Assembly (NCBI RefSeq): GCF_014192225.1
Contig: NZ_JACHXS010000004.1
Span: 186,001 to 250,000 of the forward strand
From: Pseudoduganella umbonata
Lineage (GTDB): Bacteria > Pseudomonadota > Gammaproteobacteria > Burkholderiales > Burkholderiaceae_D
Direction: 5' to 3'
Length of the DNA: 64,000 bases
A model generated the notes under the pieces. It was not told where the DNA came from. It saw only the letters and a list, made by a program, of their open reading frames with translations, and did no database searches. Positions 40,148 through 49,268 of this stretch are shown in pieces. Each line of letters opens with the position of its first letter. The first letter of the stretch is position 1. The position numbers and the translations under genes are program-made.

Positions 40148-40620
40148 AGCACGATCCGCATCACGATGGCATCCTCGCGCTGGCCGCCGGCGGCCGGGTA
40201 ATAGCCCTTGCGCCGGCCGATCTCGGCGAAACCGAAGCGGCGGTAGATGCCGAGCGCGCGCACGTTCGACGGGCGCACCTCCAGCAGCATCGATTCCATG
40301 CCGAGGCCGCGCGCGCAGGCGGCGGACTGGTTCAGCAGGAAGCGTCCCAGGCCCTTGCCCTGCCAGCGCGCCGCCACCGCCACGTTCAGCAGGTGCGCCT
40401 CGTCGACGACGGCCATCACGAGGAAGTAGCCGATCAGCTCGCGCGACGGATCGCGCAGCACCCAGCCGTGATAGCCGTTTTTCAGCGAGTCGGAGAAATT
40501 GGTACGCGTCCACGGATGCGGATACACGGCATGCTCGACCGCCACCACTTCATCCAGGTCGGCCAGCTGCATCGGTTCGTAGACCAGGCGCGCCAGGTCC
40601 CAGGTGGGCCGCTGCGTCAT
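40144..40620 (-). CDS. rimI: Ribosomal protein S18-alanine N-acetyltransferase RimI
   Basis: GNAT acetyltransferase of 158 residues. The acetyl-CoA loop is VAARWQGKGLGRFLL, the conserved Glu lies in LLEVRPSN, and the C-terminal GFAEIGRRKGYYP is RimI-like. It acetylates the N-terminus of S18. It overlaps tsaB by 4 bases upstream and the glycosylase by 4 bases downstream, so the three are translationally coupled. tsaB-rimI is a very common pair. Confidence 0.94.
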   Translation of the reverse strand: MTQRPTWDLARLVYEPMQLADLDEVVAVEHAVYPHPWTRTNFSDSLKNGYHGWVLRDPSRELIGYFLVMAVVDEAHLLNVAVAARWQGKGLGRFLLNQSAACARGLGMESMLLEVRPSNVRALGIYRRFGFAEIGRRKGYYPAAGGQREDAIVMRIVL

Positions 40621-41384
40621 GCCTTGCCTCCGGACTGAAGCGCGCCCTGCGCCGCGTTGATCACTGCCCGCTCGGCCTTCGTATACGCCACCTTGTTGCG
40701 CAGGTAGAGCGGCTGGGCGGCGGCAGGCGGAACGCCCTGCCCGGCCGCGAACGCCGCGGCGCCCAGCCGGGCGATCTGCTCGGCGTGCGGCAGCACGGCC
40801 GTATCCGCGCCGGCGACGAACGGCTTGCCCGCGAACGCCTCCGGATAGGCCGCCAGGCCATTGCCGCAAGCAAGCGGCGCGCCTTGCGGGTGCACGTCGG
40901 CCGGGGCCGACAGCGCGGCCGGCAACACAGGTATCGGCAAGCCCGTCGGCAACCCGTCCGCAGCGTCGCCTGCATCCTCATCGAAACGGTACTGCGCCCA
41001 GTACACCTCGTTCATCCGCGCATCGAGCACGGCCAGTACGTGGGCGGCGCCATGGCGCTCGCGGCAGGCCAGTGCCATCGCATCGAGCGTCACCACCGGC
41101 ACCAGTGGCAGGCCGGCGCCGAAGCCCAGCCCCTGGGCAATGCCGCAGGCCGTGCGCACGCCGGTAAACGAACCGGGCCCGGCACCGTAGGCGATCGCGT
41201 CGCAATCGGCCAGCGCGATGCCCGCCCCGGCCAGCAGTTCCTGCACCATCGGCAGCAGCGAGGCCGAATGCGTGCGCACGCCGTCGGCGCTGCGCGAGCT
41301 CAGGCGGCCGGCGTGCAGCAGCGCACAGGAGGCCAGTTCGGAGGATGTTTCCAGGGCAAGAATGGTCGGCGAATACGTAGGCAT
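40617..41384 (-). CDS. tsaB: tRNA threonylcarbamoyladenosine biosynthesis protein TsaB
   Basis: Protein of 255 residues, partner of TsaD and TsaE in making t6A on ANN-decoding tRNAs. The actin-like fold starts ILALETSSELASCALL; the family block GPGSFTGVRTACGIAQGLGF is intact. The start at 41384 gives the classical N-terminus. It leads the tsaB-rimI-UDG-DUF1853 operon. tsaD and tsaE are not in the window. Confidence 0.94.
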   Translation of the reverse strand: MPTYSPTILALETSSELASCALLHAGRLSSRSADGVRTHSASLLPMVQELLAGAGIALADCDAIAYGAGPGSFTGVRTACGIAQGLGFGAGLPLVPVVTLDAMALACRERHGAAHVLAVLDARMNEVYWAQYRFDEDAGDAADGLPTGLPIPVLPAALSAPADVHPQGAPLACGNGLAAYPEAFAGKPFVAGADTAVLPHAEQIARLGAAAFAAGQGVPPAAAQPLYLRNKVAYTKAERAVINAAQGALQSGGKA

Positions 41385-41456
41385 AGGCCGTATTTTACCT
41401 TGCGCGGCGGCGACGGCCCAGCCATCGCTGGCGGCGCAGGCCGCCGCGCCACGCTG

Positions 41457-41462
41457 TACAAT
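41457..41462 (+). promoter_or_regulatory. -10 box (TACAAT) at the thioredoxin-like gene
   Basis: TACAAT lies 6 bases before the ATG at 41469, so the transcript may be leaderless. No good -35 hexamer was seen. Confidence 0.4.
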
Positions 41463-41468
41463 GCGGCA

Positions 41469-41891
41469 ATGCACAGCACAACCCTACACGCCGACAACCG
41501 CGCCGAAGTGGCCGCCGCGCTGGCGCAGGACCGCCTGGTCGTGGCCTGCCTGTGCGCAGCCTGGTGCGGCACCTGTTCCAGCTACCGCGCCGCCTTCGAG
41601 GAACTCGCCGCGCGCCATCCGGACAAATATTTCCTGTGGGTCGACATCGAGGACCATGCCGACCTGGTGGGCGACCTGGACGTGGAAAACTTTCCCACCC
41701 TGCTGATCCAGCGGCATGAAACCGTGGCCTTCTTCGGCACGATGCTGCCGGATCCGAACGTGGCCAGCCGCCTGATCGACACGATCGCCGCCACCGGCGA
41801 GGCAGAGCTGGACCGCCAGGCCGGCAGCACCGCCGAACGCCGCCAGTGGCAGCAGCAATGCAACTTGCGTCAGTTGATGGGCACGGCCTGA
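41469..41891 (+). CDS. Thioredoxin family protein
   Basis: Protein of 140 residues with a thioredoxin fold. The redox centre is AAWCGTC (CGTC instead of the CGPC of thioredoxin). FLWVDIEDHADLVGDLDVENFPTLLI holds the cis-Pro of the family. A helical C-terminal extension (about 105-140) is extra. No signal peptide, so it is cytoplasmic. The start lacks a ribosome binding site. A general dithiol reductase or a specialised redox partner; target unknown. Confidence 0.85.
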   Translation: MHSTTLHADNRAEVAAALAQDRLVVACLCAAWCGTCSSYRAAFEELAARHPDKYFLWVDIEDHADLVGDLDVENFPTLLIQRHETVAFFGTMLPDPNVASRLIDTIAATGEAELDRQAGSTAERRQWQQQCNLRQLMGTA

Positions 41892-41904
41892 CCCGCTGCC
41901 TGCA

Positions 41905-42405
41905 TCACTGCCGGTCCGGATCGGCCGGTACTTTCTTCACATAGACATCCGCCGCCGACAGTTCCCGTCCGTCGGCGGTGCGCAGCGCCAGTGCCTGCGC
42001 ACCATGTCTTTCGTCCCCGAGCACTTCTCCGGTCAGCACTCCTCCCGTATCACGCAACACCAGCACCGAATGCGGCTCGCCGGGCGCGAACAGGTGGCGT
42101 TCGCCCCAGCGGCGCAACGCGACGATCACCGGGAACAGGTCCTCTCCCTTGGCCGTCAGCACGTATTCCTGGTAGGCCGAACCGTCCGACGCCGGCTGGC
42201 TGGCCAGGATCCCGGCTTCCACCAGCAGGCGCAGCCGGTCGGCCAGGATATTGCGCGCCACGCCGAGGCTGCGCTGGAATTCGCCGAAACGGCGCACGCC
42301 ATCGAACGCATCCCGCACGATCAGCAGTGCCCAGCGCTCGCCGACCAGGTCCACGCCCCGCGCCACCGGACACGGCTCTTTCCGACTGTTTTTCCTGCCC
42401 GCCAT
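41905..42405 (-). CDS. HxlR-family transcriptional regulator
   Basis: Winged-helix regulator of 166 residues: CPVARGVDLVGERWALLIVRDAF is the HxlR signature, followed by RRFGEFQRSLGVARNILADRL. A C-terminal extension of about 60 residues may bind a ligand. It is divergent from an MFS transporter 87 bases away and probably represses it. An inverted repeat lies in between. Confidence 0.9.
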   Translation of the reverse strand: MAGRKNSRKEPCPVARGVDLVGERWALLIVRDAFDGVRRFGEFQRSLGVARNILADRLRLLVEAGILASQPASDGSAYQEYVLTAKGEDLFPVIVALRRWGERHLFAPGEPHSVLVLRDTGGVLTGEVLGDERHGAQALALRTADGRELSAADVYVKKVPADPDRQ

Positions 42406-42421
42406 CCAAGCCTCCTTGCAA

Positions 42422-42442
42422 GTAGTTGCATTTTAAAACTAC
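42422..42442. promoter_or_regulatory. Likely HxlR operator
   Basis: GTAGTT, 9 bases, AACTAC. A further CAAGTAGTTT at about 42456 repeats the left arm and its flank. Placed between the two divergent start codons. Confidence 0.5.
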
Positions 42443-42491
42443 AACAGCTACGCTACAAGTAGTTTCGATTTGCAACCAGTTGGGAGAAGCC

Positions 42492-43673
42492 ATGCATTTT
42501 TCAACCGCCCGTCTTGCGCTGCTCGCCGTATCCGCGGCCTTGTGCGTCGCTAACGTGTATTACGCACAACCGCTGCTCGACCTGATCGCGGCCGACCTGG
42601 CGCTGGACCGCGCGGCGGCCGGCGGCATCGTCACCGCCACGCAACTGGGCAGCGTGCTTGCGCTGCTGTTCGTGGTACCGCTGGGCGACCGGTTGGACCG
42701 GCGCCGCCTGCTGCTCGCGCAACTGGCCGCGCTGGCGCTCGCACTGGTGGGCGTATGGGCGGCGCAAACCACCGTACCGCTGCTGGGCGCGATGCTGCTG
42801 ACCGGCCTGCTGGGCACTGCGATGACGCAGGGTCTGATCGCCGGCGTGGCAGCCGCCGCGGATGAGGGCGAGCGGGGACGAGTGGTGGGGGCCGTGCAGG
42901 GCGGCGTGGTATTCGGCTTGCTGGCGGCGCGCGTGGTGGCCGGTACGATCGCCGACCTGGGCGGCTGGCGTGCCGTGTATGCGGTATCGGCCGGGTTGAC
43001 GGTGGCGATCGGGGTACTGTTATGGCGCGCCCTTCCGCCGCTGCCGGCGCCGGCGCGGCCCCTGCCGTACCGTGAGCTGACCGGTTCGATGCTGACGCTG
43101 CTGCGCACCGATCGCGTGCTGCGCGAACGGGGCATCATCGCGCTGCTGATGTTCGCCGTGTTCAACATCTTCTGGAGCGCGCTCGCGCTGGAACTGGCCG
43201 GGCCGCCCCGTGCGATGCCGCACACGGCGATCGGCGCTTTCGGCCTGGTCGGACTGGCCGGCGCACTGGGCGCCATGCGCGCCGGCCGCCTGGCCGATCG
43301 CGGCCATGGCGAACGGGTCACCGGCGCAGCCCTGCTGCTGCTGTGCGTTGCCTGGGTGCCGCTGGCATTCACGCCGGCATCGCTGCTGGCGCTGTCCGCC
43401 GGCATCGTCGCGCTCGACCTGGCAGTCCAGGCGCTGCATGTCGTCAACCAGAGCGTGGTGCTGCGCGGCGGCGCGGCGCCCGGCCGGATGGTCGGCTGCT
43501 ACATGCTGTTCTATGCCGCCGGCAGCGGCGCCGGCGCGCTGGCCGCCACGGCCGCGCATGCCGCCGGCGGCTGGCCGCTGGCATGCCTGCTCGGCGCCGG
43601 CGTCAGCATCGCGGCGCTGCTGTTCTGGTGGGTGCGTGTACCGGTTCGCGCCGCCGGTCGCGCTGCCCGCTGA
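42492..43673 (+). CDS. MFS transporter
   Basis: Inner-membrane protein of 393 residues with about 12 helices. The family A motif appears as PLGDRLDRRRLLLAQ after helix 2; the N-terminal CVANVYYAQPLLDLI is typical of small-molecule exporters of the YnfM/sugar-efflux type. The start at 42492 has GGAGAA 4 bases upstream. Divergent HxlR is its probable regulator. Substrate unknown; drug or aromatic efflux is plausible. Confidence 0.88.
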   Translation: MHFSTARLALLAVSAALCVANVYYAQPLLDLIAADLALDRAAAGGIVTATQLGSVLALLFVVPLGDRLDRRRLLLAQLAALALALVGVWAAQTTVPLLGAMLLTGLLGTAMTQGLIAGVAAAADEGERGRVVGAVQGGVVFGLLAARVVAGTIADLGGWRAVYAVSAGLTVAIGVLLWRALPPLPAPARPLPYRELTGSMLTLLRTDRVLRERGIIALLMFAVFNIFWSALALELAGPPRAMPHTAIGAFGLVGLAGALGAMRAGRLADRGHGERVTGAALLLLCVAWVPLAFTPASLLALSAGIVALDLAVQALHVVNQSVVLRGGAAPGRMVGCYMLFYAAGSGAGALAATAAHAAGGWPLACLLGAGVSIAALLFWWVRVPVRAAGRAAR

Positions 43674-43692
43674 AGCAGCATGCCGCGGCCCG

Positions 43693-45963
43693 TTACGCCA
43701 GCCGCAGCGGCAGGCTGCGCAGCCGCTGTCCGGTCAGCCGGAAGACGGCGTTGGCCACCGCGGGCGCCACCGGCGGCACGCCGGGCTCGCCCACCCCTTC
43801 CGGCGGCTCGCCGGACAGCACGATCACCGTGTCCACGTGCGGCACCTGCCCCATCCGCAGCACCGGGTAATCGCCGAAGTTCGACTGCTGCACGGCGCCG
43901 CCTGCGACCGTGATCGCGCCCTCCAGCGCGGCCGTCAGCCCGAAGGCCACCGCCGATTCCATCTGCTGCGCAACGTGCCCCGGGTTCACGGCCAGTCCGC
44001 AATCGATCGCGCACACCACCCGGTGCACACGGATCGCGCCGTCGTGCACCGACACTTCGGCCACCTGCGCCACGATCGCGCCGAAGCTGTGGTGCAGCGC
44101 CACGCCATGCGCGCGGCCCGCGGGCGGCGTGCCGGCCGCGCGCACCGCCGCATCGAGTACGGCTACGTGGCGCGGGTGGCCGAGCAGCATGGCGCGGCGG
44201 AACGCCACCGGATCCTTGCCGGCCGCGTGTGCCACCTCGTCGATGAAGCTCTCCTTGAAGAACGCATTGAAGGAATGCCCCACCGAGCGCCAGTTCCCCA
44301 GCGGGACCGCGCTGGCCACGGCGGCATGGGCGATGCGCTGGTGCGGGATCGCATACTGCATGTCGTAGGCGCCTTCGACAGTAGTCTTGTCCGGCCCCGC
44401 GCCCGGCAGGCCGAGATTGCGCCGCAGGAAGTGGTCCGTCAGCGCGCCGCCCGCGCCGATGAAATCCCAGCTCTTGATGGTGCCTGCCGCATCGAGCGTC
44501 GCGGCCAGGCGCGCCACCGCCGCCGGGCGGTAGGCGTCGTGCCGGAGATCCTGCTCGCGCGTCCAGATCATCTGCACCGGCAGGCCGCGGCACTCGCGGG
44601 CGATGGCAACCGCCTGTGCCACCATGTCGCCCTCGAGCCGGCGCCCGAAGCCGCCGCCCAGCAGGTGCTCGTGCAGTTCGACCTGTTCGCGGTCGACACC
44701 GGCGACGGCCGCGGCGATGCCGATCGCGATCGACGGCGCCTGCGTGGACAGCCACAGCCGCACCTTGCCATCGGCCACCTGGGCGGTGCAGTTGACCGGT
44801 TCCATCGCCGCGTGCGCCAGGAACGGCGCGCTGTATTCGGCGTCGATCGTGCGGCCGTGCGCCTGCGCGTCCGCGACGTCGCCCTGGGCGAAATATACAT
44901 GGTGCTCCGTGCCGTCGAGGGCAGCGCGCAAGTCATCATGTATCCCGTCGCTCGACAGTTCCGCATGCGGCCCGGCATCCCAGCGGATCGCATGCGCCTC
45001 GGCGGCCGTCTTCGCCTGCCAGAACGTGCGCGCCACGACCGCCACGCCGGCCGGCGCGCCGTCGTGCCCGGCCAGCCGCCAGCTGAACGCATTGCTGATG
45101 TCGATCACGCTCAGCACGCCGGGCAGGCGCAGCACGCCGGCCGCGTTGGTGCCGGCGATCGTGGCGCCGAGCGCCGGCGCCATGCGCAGCGCGGCGTACA
45201 CCATGCCCTCGGGCCGCGCATCGATGCCGAAACGGGCCGTGCCGTCGACCCTGGTGCGCGCGTCGCGCCGCGGCACCGCGCGCCCGATCAGCCGGAACGC
45301 GTGCGGCTCCTTCAATATCGCATCGCCCGGATTTTCGCTCGCTGCGGCCGCGGCGAAACTGCCGTAGGTGGCACGGCGCCCGCTGGCATCGTGGAACAGT
45401 TCACCGTCGGCGGTGCGGATGCCGTCCGGCGCCACGCCCCACGCCCGTGCGGCGGCCGCGACCAGCATGCCGCGCGCGGCCGCGCCGGCTTCGCGCATCG
45501 GCAGCCATGCATCCTTGACGGAAGTCGAGCCGCCCGTCAGGCTGATGCCCAGTTCGCGCGCCACCTTGGCCAGCGTCCAGCGGGCGAAGGCCTGCGTATT
45601 GCCGGTATCGTCGGGGTGGAATGGCAGCGCATCGCGGATCGCGGCGATGTTGGCGTAGATCTTGTCGGGCGGCGCGGCGGCGATGCGTACCCGGGCCAGC
45701 GGCATGTCCAGCTCTTCGGCCACCAGCATCGGCAGCGCGGTATGCACGCCCTGCCCCATCTCGGCGCGCGGCACGACGACGGTCACGGTATTGTCCGCCG
45801 CCAGCGCGACCCAGCCGTTCAGCGCCACCGCACCGCCGTCGAGTGCCAGCGGCACCGCGGTGTTCAGGCGCTGCCGCGGCGGCAGCGCTCCCCAGCCGAC
45901 GACCAGCGCGCCGGCCGCCGCGGCGCCGGCCAGCAGGAAGCGGCGCCGCGTCGACTGTGCCAC
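43693..45963 (-). CDS. Molybdopterin-binding large subunit, isoquinoline 1-oxidoreductase (IorB) type
   Basis: Protein of 756 residues of the xanthine dehydrogenase family. A Tat signal (STRRRFLLAGAAAAG) directs it to the periplasm, as for IorB-type enzymes. Cofactor blocks include AEMGQGVHTALPMLVAEEL, HLLGGGFGRRLEGDM and the C-terminal GVGEPGVPPVAPAVANAV with the catalytic Glu. The usual partner, a small [2Fe-2S] subunit (IorA), is not next to it. It starts at GTG 45963 directly after the stop of the GGDEF/EAL gene with no gap. The substrate, an aldehyde or N-heterocycle, cannot be told. Confidence 0.87.
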   Translation of the reverse strand: MAQSTRRRFLLAGAAAAGALVVGWGALPPRQRLNTAVPLALDGGAVALNGWVALAADNTVTVVVPRAEMGQGVHTALPMLVAEELDMPLARVRIAAAPPDKIYANIAAIRDALPFHPDDTGNTQAFARWTLAKVARELGISLTGGSTSVKDAWLPMREAGAAARGMLVAAAARAWGVAPDGIRTADGELFHDASGRRATYGSFAAAAASENPGDAILKEPHAFRLIGRAVPRRDARTRVDGTARFGIDARPEGMVYAALRMAPALGATIAGTNAAGVLRLPGVLSVIDISNAFSWRLAGHDGAPAGVAVVARTFWQAKTAAEAHAIRWDAGPHAELSSDGIHDDLRAALDGTEHHVYFAQGDVADAQAHGRTIDAEYSAPFLAHAAMEPVNCTAQVADGKVRLWLSTQAPSIAIGIAAAVAGVDREQVELHEHLLGGGFGRRLEGDMVAQAVAIARECRGLPVQMIWTREQDLRHDAYRPAAVARLAATLDAAGTIKSWDFIGAGGALTDHFLRRNLGLPGAGPDKTTVEGAYDMQYAIPHQRIAHAAVASAVPLGNWRSVGHSFNAFFKESFIDEVAHAAGKDPVAFRRAMLLGHPRHVAVLDAAVRAAGTPPAGRAHGVALHHSFGAIVAQVAEVSVHDGAIRVHRVVCAIDCGLAVNPGHVAQQMESAVAFGLTAALEGAITVAGGAVQQSNFGDYPVLRMGQVPHVDTVIVLSGEPPEGVGEPGVPPVAPAVANAVFRLTGQRLRSLPLRLA

Positions 45964-48900
45964 TTACGGCCGCCAGCGCTGCAGCAGGTCGTCCGGCATC
46001 ACCGGGCGGCTGTAGAAATAACCCTGCGCCTGGTTGCAGCCGTGGCGCAGCAGGAAGGCGGCCTGTTCGTCCGTCTCCACGCCTTCGGCGATCACCGCCA
46101 GGTTCATGCTCTTGCCGAGCTGGATGATGGCGATCGCGATCGCCTCGTCGTTGGCATCCGCGTGGATGTCCTTGATGAACGAGCGGTCGATCTTCAGCGT
46201 CTGCACGGGCATCTGCTTCAGGTAGGCCAGCGACGAGTAACCGGTGCCGAAATCGTCGATCGCCAGGCTGACGCCCAGCGCGTGCAGGCCGTTGATGTAC
46301 TGCAGCGCATCGCCCGTGTTCATGATCAGCGATTCCGTCACTTCCAGCTGCAGCCGGTGCGGCTCCAGCCCCGTACGGCGCAGGATGTCGCCAACGGTGA
46401 ACACGATCGTGCCCCGCTCGAACTGGCGCACCGACAGGTTGACGGCGATCTTCGGCACCACCAGCCCGGCCTCCTGCCAGAGCACCATCTGCCGGCACGC
46501 CTGGGCCAGCACCCACTCGCCCAGCTGGCTGATGAAGCCCGAATCCTCGGCCAGCGGGATGAAGCGCGCCGGCGGCACCAGGCCCAGTTCGGGGTGGTTC
46601 CAGCGCACCAGTGCCTCCACGCCGATCAGCCGCCCGGTGTCGATTTCCACCTGCGGCTGGTAATTCAGGAACATTTCGTTCTTTTCCAGCGAACGGCGCA
46701 GCCAGGTTTCCAGCCGCAGGCGCTCCACGCCTTCGCCCGTCATCGACATCGCATAGAAGCGGTAGCCATTGCGCCCGCGCGCCTTGGCCTGGTACATCGC
46801 CACGTCGGCATTCCTGATCAGCACGTTCCGGTCGGTGCCATCGTGCGGGTACAGGCTGATACCGATGCTGCACGTGACGAACAGTTCATGGCCGGCGACC
46901 GTGAATGGCTGCTCGAACATCGCCACCAGTTTTTCCGCCACCAGCGTGGCCGAGTATTCGCCGCCGACGCCTTCCAGCAGCACCACGAATTCGTCGCCGC
47001 CCAGCCGCGCCAGCGTATCGCCATCGCGCAGCCGCGCGCGCAGCGCGTCCGCCACCTGCTTGAGCAATTCGTCGCCGATGTGGTGGCCCAGCGTGTCGTT
47101 GACGTTCTTGAACCGGTCCAGGTCGATGAACAGCAGCGCCAGCTGCTCCGCGCTGCGCTGCGCGCGGTCGAGCGCATGCTGCAGCCGGTCGTTGAACAAC
47201 AGCCGGTTCGGCAAGCCGGTCAGCGAATCGTGGTGGGCCAGGTGGTCGAGCTTGCGTTCGTTTTCCTTGACCAGCGTGATGTCGCTGAACACGCCCGCAT
47301 AATGCGTGGTGACACCGTGCGAATCGCGCACCGCGGTAATCGTCAGCGCTTGCAGGAACTGTTCGCCGTTCTTGCGCAGCGCCCACAGCTCGCCCTGCCA
47401 GCCACCGGTGCCGACCAGGTCCTCCCACAGCTGCTGGTGGAAGGCCGCGTCGTGCCGCGCCGAGCGCGTCAGGCTGAAGTCGCGGCCCAGCGCCTCGGCT
47501 TCGGCAAAGCCGGTGATCTGCGTGAACGCCGGGTTGACGGCGACGATCAGGCCATCGCGGTCGACCACCACGACGCCGTCGGCAATGTGTTCGAGCACCG
47601 TGGCCGACAGGCGCAGCTTGTCCTCGGCTTCCTTGCGCGGCGTGATGTCGGCATAGACCCAGATGCTGCCCTCGTTCGGCCGGTTCTGGTCGATCGCGCA
47701 ACCGCTGACCATGCACCACAACAGCGAACCGTCGCGCCGGCGGTAATGGCGCTCCTCGCTGAAGTACTGGCCCTGGCCCAGCGCCGGATACTGGCGCGCG
47801 CCGGCCGCCTCGAAGGCGTCCGCCGTGGGAAACACGATGGCGGTCGAGTTGCCCACCATGCCGCCCGGTTCATAGCCGAACAGTTCCTCGCAGCGGCGGT
47901 TCACCGACATGATGGTTCGGTGGCGTACGAACATCACGCCGAACATCACGTTGTCCAGGATCGCCCCCTGCTCGGCCAGCAGCGCCTCGATGCGCATCTC
48001 GTTGTCCTTGCGCTCGCTGATGTCGGACAGGATGCCGTCGACCCACGGTTCGCCGCCCTCCGGCGGCACCTGCGGCTGGCCGGTTTCCAGCACCCAGCGC
48101 TCGGTGCCGCTGGCATCGACGATGCGGTACTCGGTTTCATACGCGCGCCCCTCGTCGATGGCGCGCTTGACGGCGCGGCGCTGGGCGCGGCGGTCTTCCG
48201 CCGTGATCAGGTTGACCCAGGAATGGGTGGTGCCGCGCATCAGCTGGGCCGCGGTAAAGCCGGAGATCGCCTCGATGGCGTCGCTGACGAATTCGATCGG
48301 CCCATCCGGCCGGTAGCGGAACACGGCGCCGGGCACCTGCGTCACGATCGTGCGAAAGCGCTCCTCGCGCTGGCGCACGTCCTCGAACAGCCGGCGCAAC
48401 GCCTCGCGGGTCTGCTCGAGCCGAGCACCGAGGCGCCCCAGCTCGTCGTTGCCGCGGATTTTCAGCGGCGTGTCGAAGTCGCCCTGCGCCAGCCGGTCGG
48501 ACATGCGCATCAGCCGGCGCAGCGGCGCGATCACGCGCTTGTTCAGGAACAGCAGGATCAGCAGCAGCGACACGGACAGCTGCGCGGCCAGCACGAAGAG
48601 GTAGGAACGGCGCTTGTCGTTCAGTTCCTGGCGGCTGCGGGCGTCGTCCATCTCCACCATGACCTGGCCAATCCGCTCGCCCCGTACCATCACGTCGCGC
48701 TCGGCGCGCACCACGTTGCCCAGCGGCCGCGGCGGTGCTTCCGCGAGGATGAACTGCGCCTCGGCCTGGCCGGTGACCCGCACCTGCACGACCGAGCTGT
48801 CGCGCATCACCGACTGCACCAGTAATCGCGCCGATTCGGCGTTCATGTTCCACAGCGATTCCTGCATGCCCAGCGCCAGGATGTCGGCATTGCGCTGCAG

Positions 48901-49080
48901 TGCCTCGTTCAGCGCGGTGCGGGTGGACTGCTGTTCGCGCACGCCGACCATCAGGTAGCTGCCGACGATGGCAGGCACGATCAGCCCGCCGAAGACGACG
49001 AGCAGCAGGGATCCATACAGGGACTGGCCGTACAGCGCGCCCAGCCGGGCACGCAGGCCGCTGGTTGGCGGCCGGGTCAT
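45964..49080 (-). CDS. Membrane GGDEF/EAL protein with HAMP and three PAS domains
   Basis: Protein of about 1038 residues. Membrane helix at about 20-43, a periplasmic domain of about 100 residues, a second helix at about 145-165, HAMP (to about 220), three PAS/PAC domains (about 225-600), then GGDEF and EAL. The diguanylate cyclase site RLGGDEFVVLL is intact. The phosphodiesterase site is GVEALVRWNHPE with DDFGTGYSSLAYLKQMP, so both activities are possible. The start at ATG 49080 is chosen over a GTG 15 codons earlier; neither has a good ribosome binding site. It abuts the IorB-type gene. Confidence 0.93.
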   Translation of the reverse strand: MTRPPTSGLRARLGALYGQSLYGSLLLVVFGGLIVPAIVGSYLMVGVREQQSTRTALNEALQRNADILALGMQESLWNMNAESARLLVQSVMRDSSVVQVRVTGQAEAQFILAEAPPRPLGNVVRAERDVMVRGERIGQVMVEMDDARSRQELNDKRRSYLFVLAAQLSVSLLLILLFLNKRVIAPLRRLMRMSDRLAQGDFDTPLKIRGNDELGRLGARLEQTREALRRLFEDVRQREERFRTIVTQVPGAVFRYRPDGPIEFVSDAIEAISGFTAAQLMRGTTHSWVNLITAEDRRAQRRAVKRAIDEGRAYETEYRIVDASGTERWVLETGQPQVPPEGGEPWVDGILSDISERKDNEMRIEALLAEQGAILDNVMFGVMFVRHRTIMSVNRRCEELFGYEPGGMVGNSTAIVFPTADAFEAAGARQYPALGQGQYFSEERHYRRRDGSLLWCMVSGCAIDQNRPNEGSIWVYADITPRKEAEDKLRLSATVLEHIADGVVVVDRDGLIVAVNPAFTQITGFAEAEALGRDFSLTRSARHDAAFHQQLWEDLVGTGGWQGELWALRKNGEQFLQALTITAVRDSHGVTTHYAGVFSDITLVKENERKLDHLAHHDSLTGLPNRLLFNDRLQHALDRAQRSAEQLALLFIDLDRFKNVNDTLGHHIGDELLKQVADALRARLRDGDTLARLGGDEFVVLLEGVGGEYSATLVAEKLVAMFEQPFTVAGHELFVTCSIGISLYPHDGTDRNVLIRNADVAMYQAKARGRNGYRFYAMSMTGEGVERLRLETWLRRSLEKNEMFLNYQPQVEIDTGRLIGVEALVRWNHPELGLVPPARFIPLAEDSGFISQLGEWVLAQACRQMVLWQEAGLVVPKIAVNLSVRQFERGTIVFTVGDILRRTGLEPHRLQLEVTESLIMNTGDALQYINGLHALGVSLAIDDFGTGYSSLAYLKQMPVQTLKIDRSFIKDIHADANDEAIAIAIIQLGKSMNLAVIAEGVETDEQAAFLLRHGCNQAQGYFYSRPVMPDDLLQRWRP

Positions 49081-49268
49081 GCGGTAGCGGCAGGCGAGAG
49101 AAGCAGAAGCAGAAGCATCTTGCACGGTGCATAATTATCGTGGTGCAATTATGCTGCAAAGCGATACGCAAGTCACGAATGCCTTACATTAACGAAGCAT
49201 GCGGGCAACGCAAAACTTCGCCATCACGCCGGACTTGTTATGATGGCCACTCTTTGACAGGAGCTGCC

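Noticed and set aside
43210..48825. Open frame of 1871 codons on the plus strand
   Set aside because: It lies antisense to the IorB-type and GGDEF/EAL genes, is rich in Arg, His and Gln without domains, and follows GC-rich codon shadows. The minus-strand genes have full motifs.
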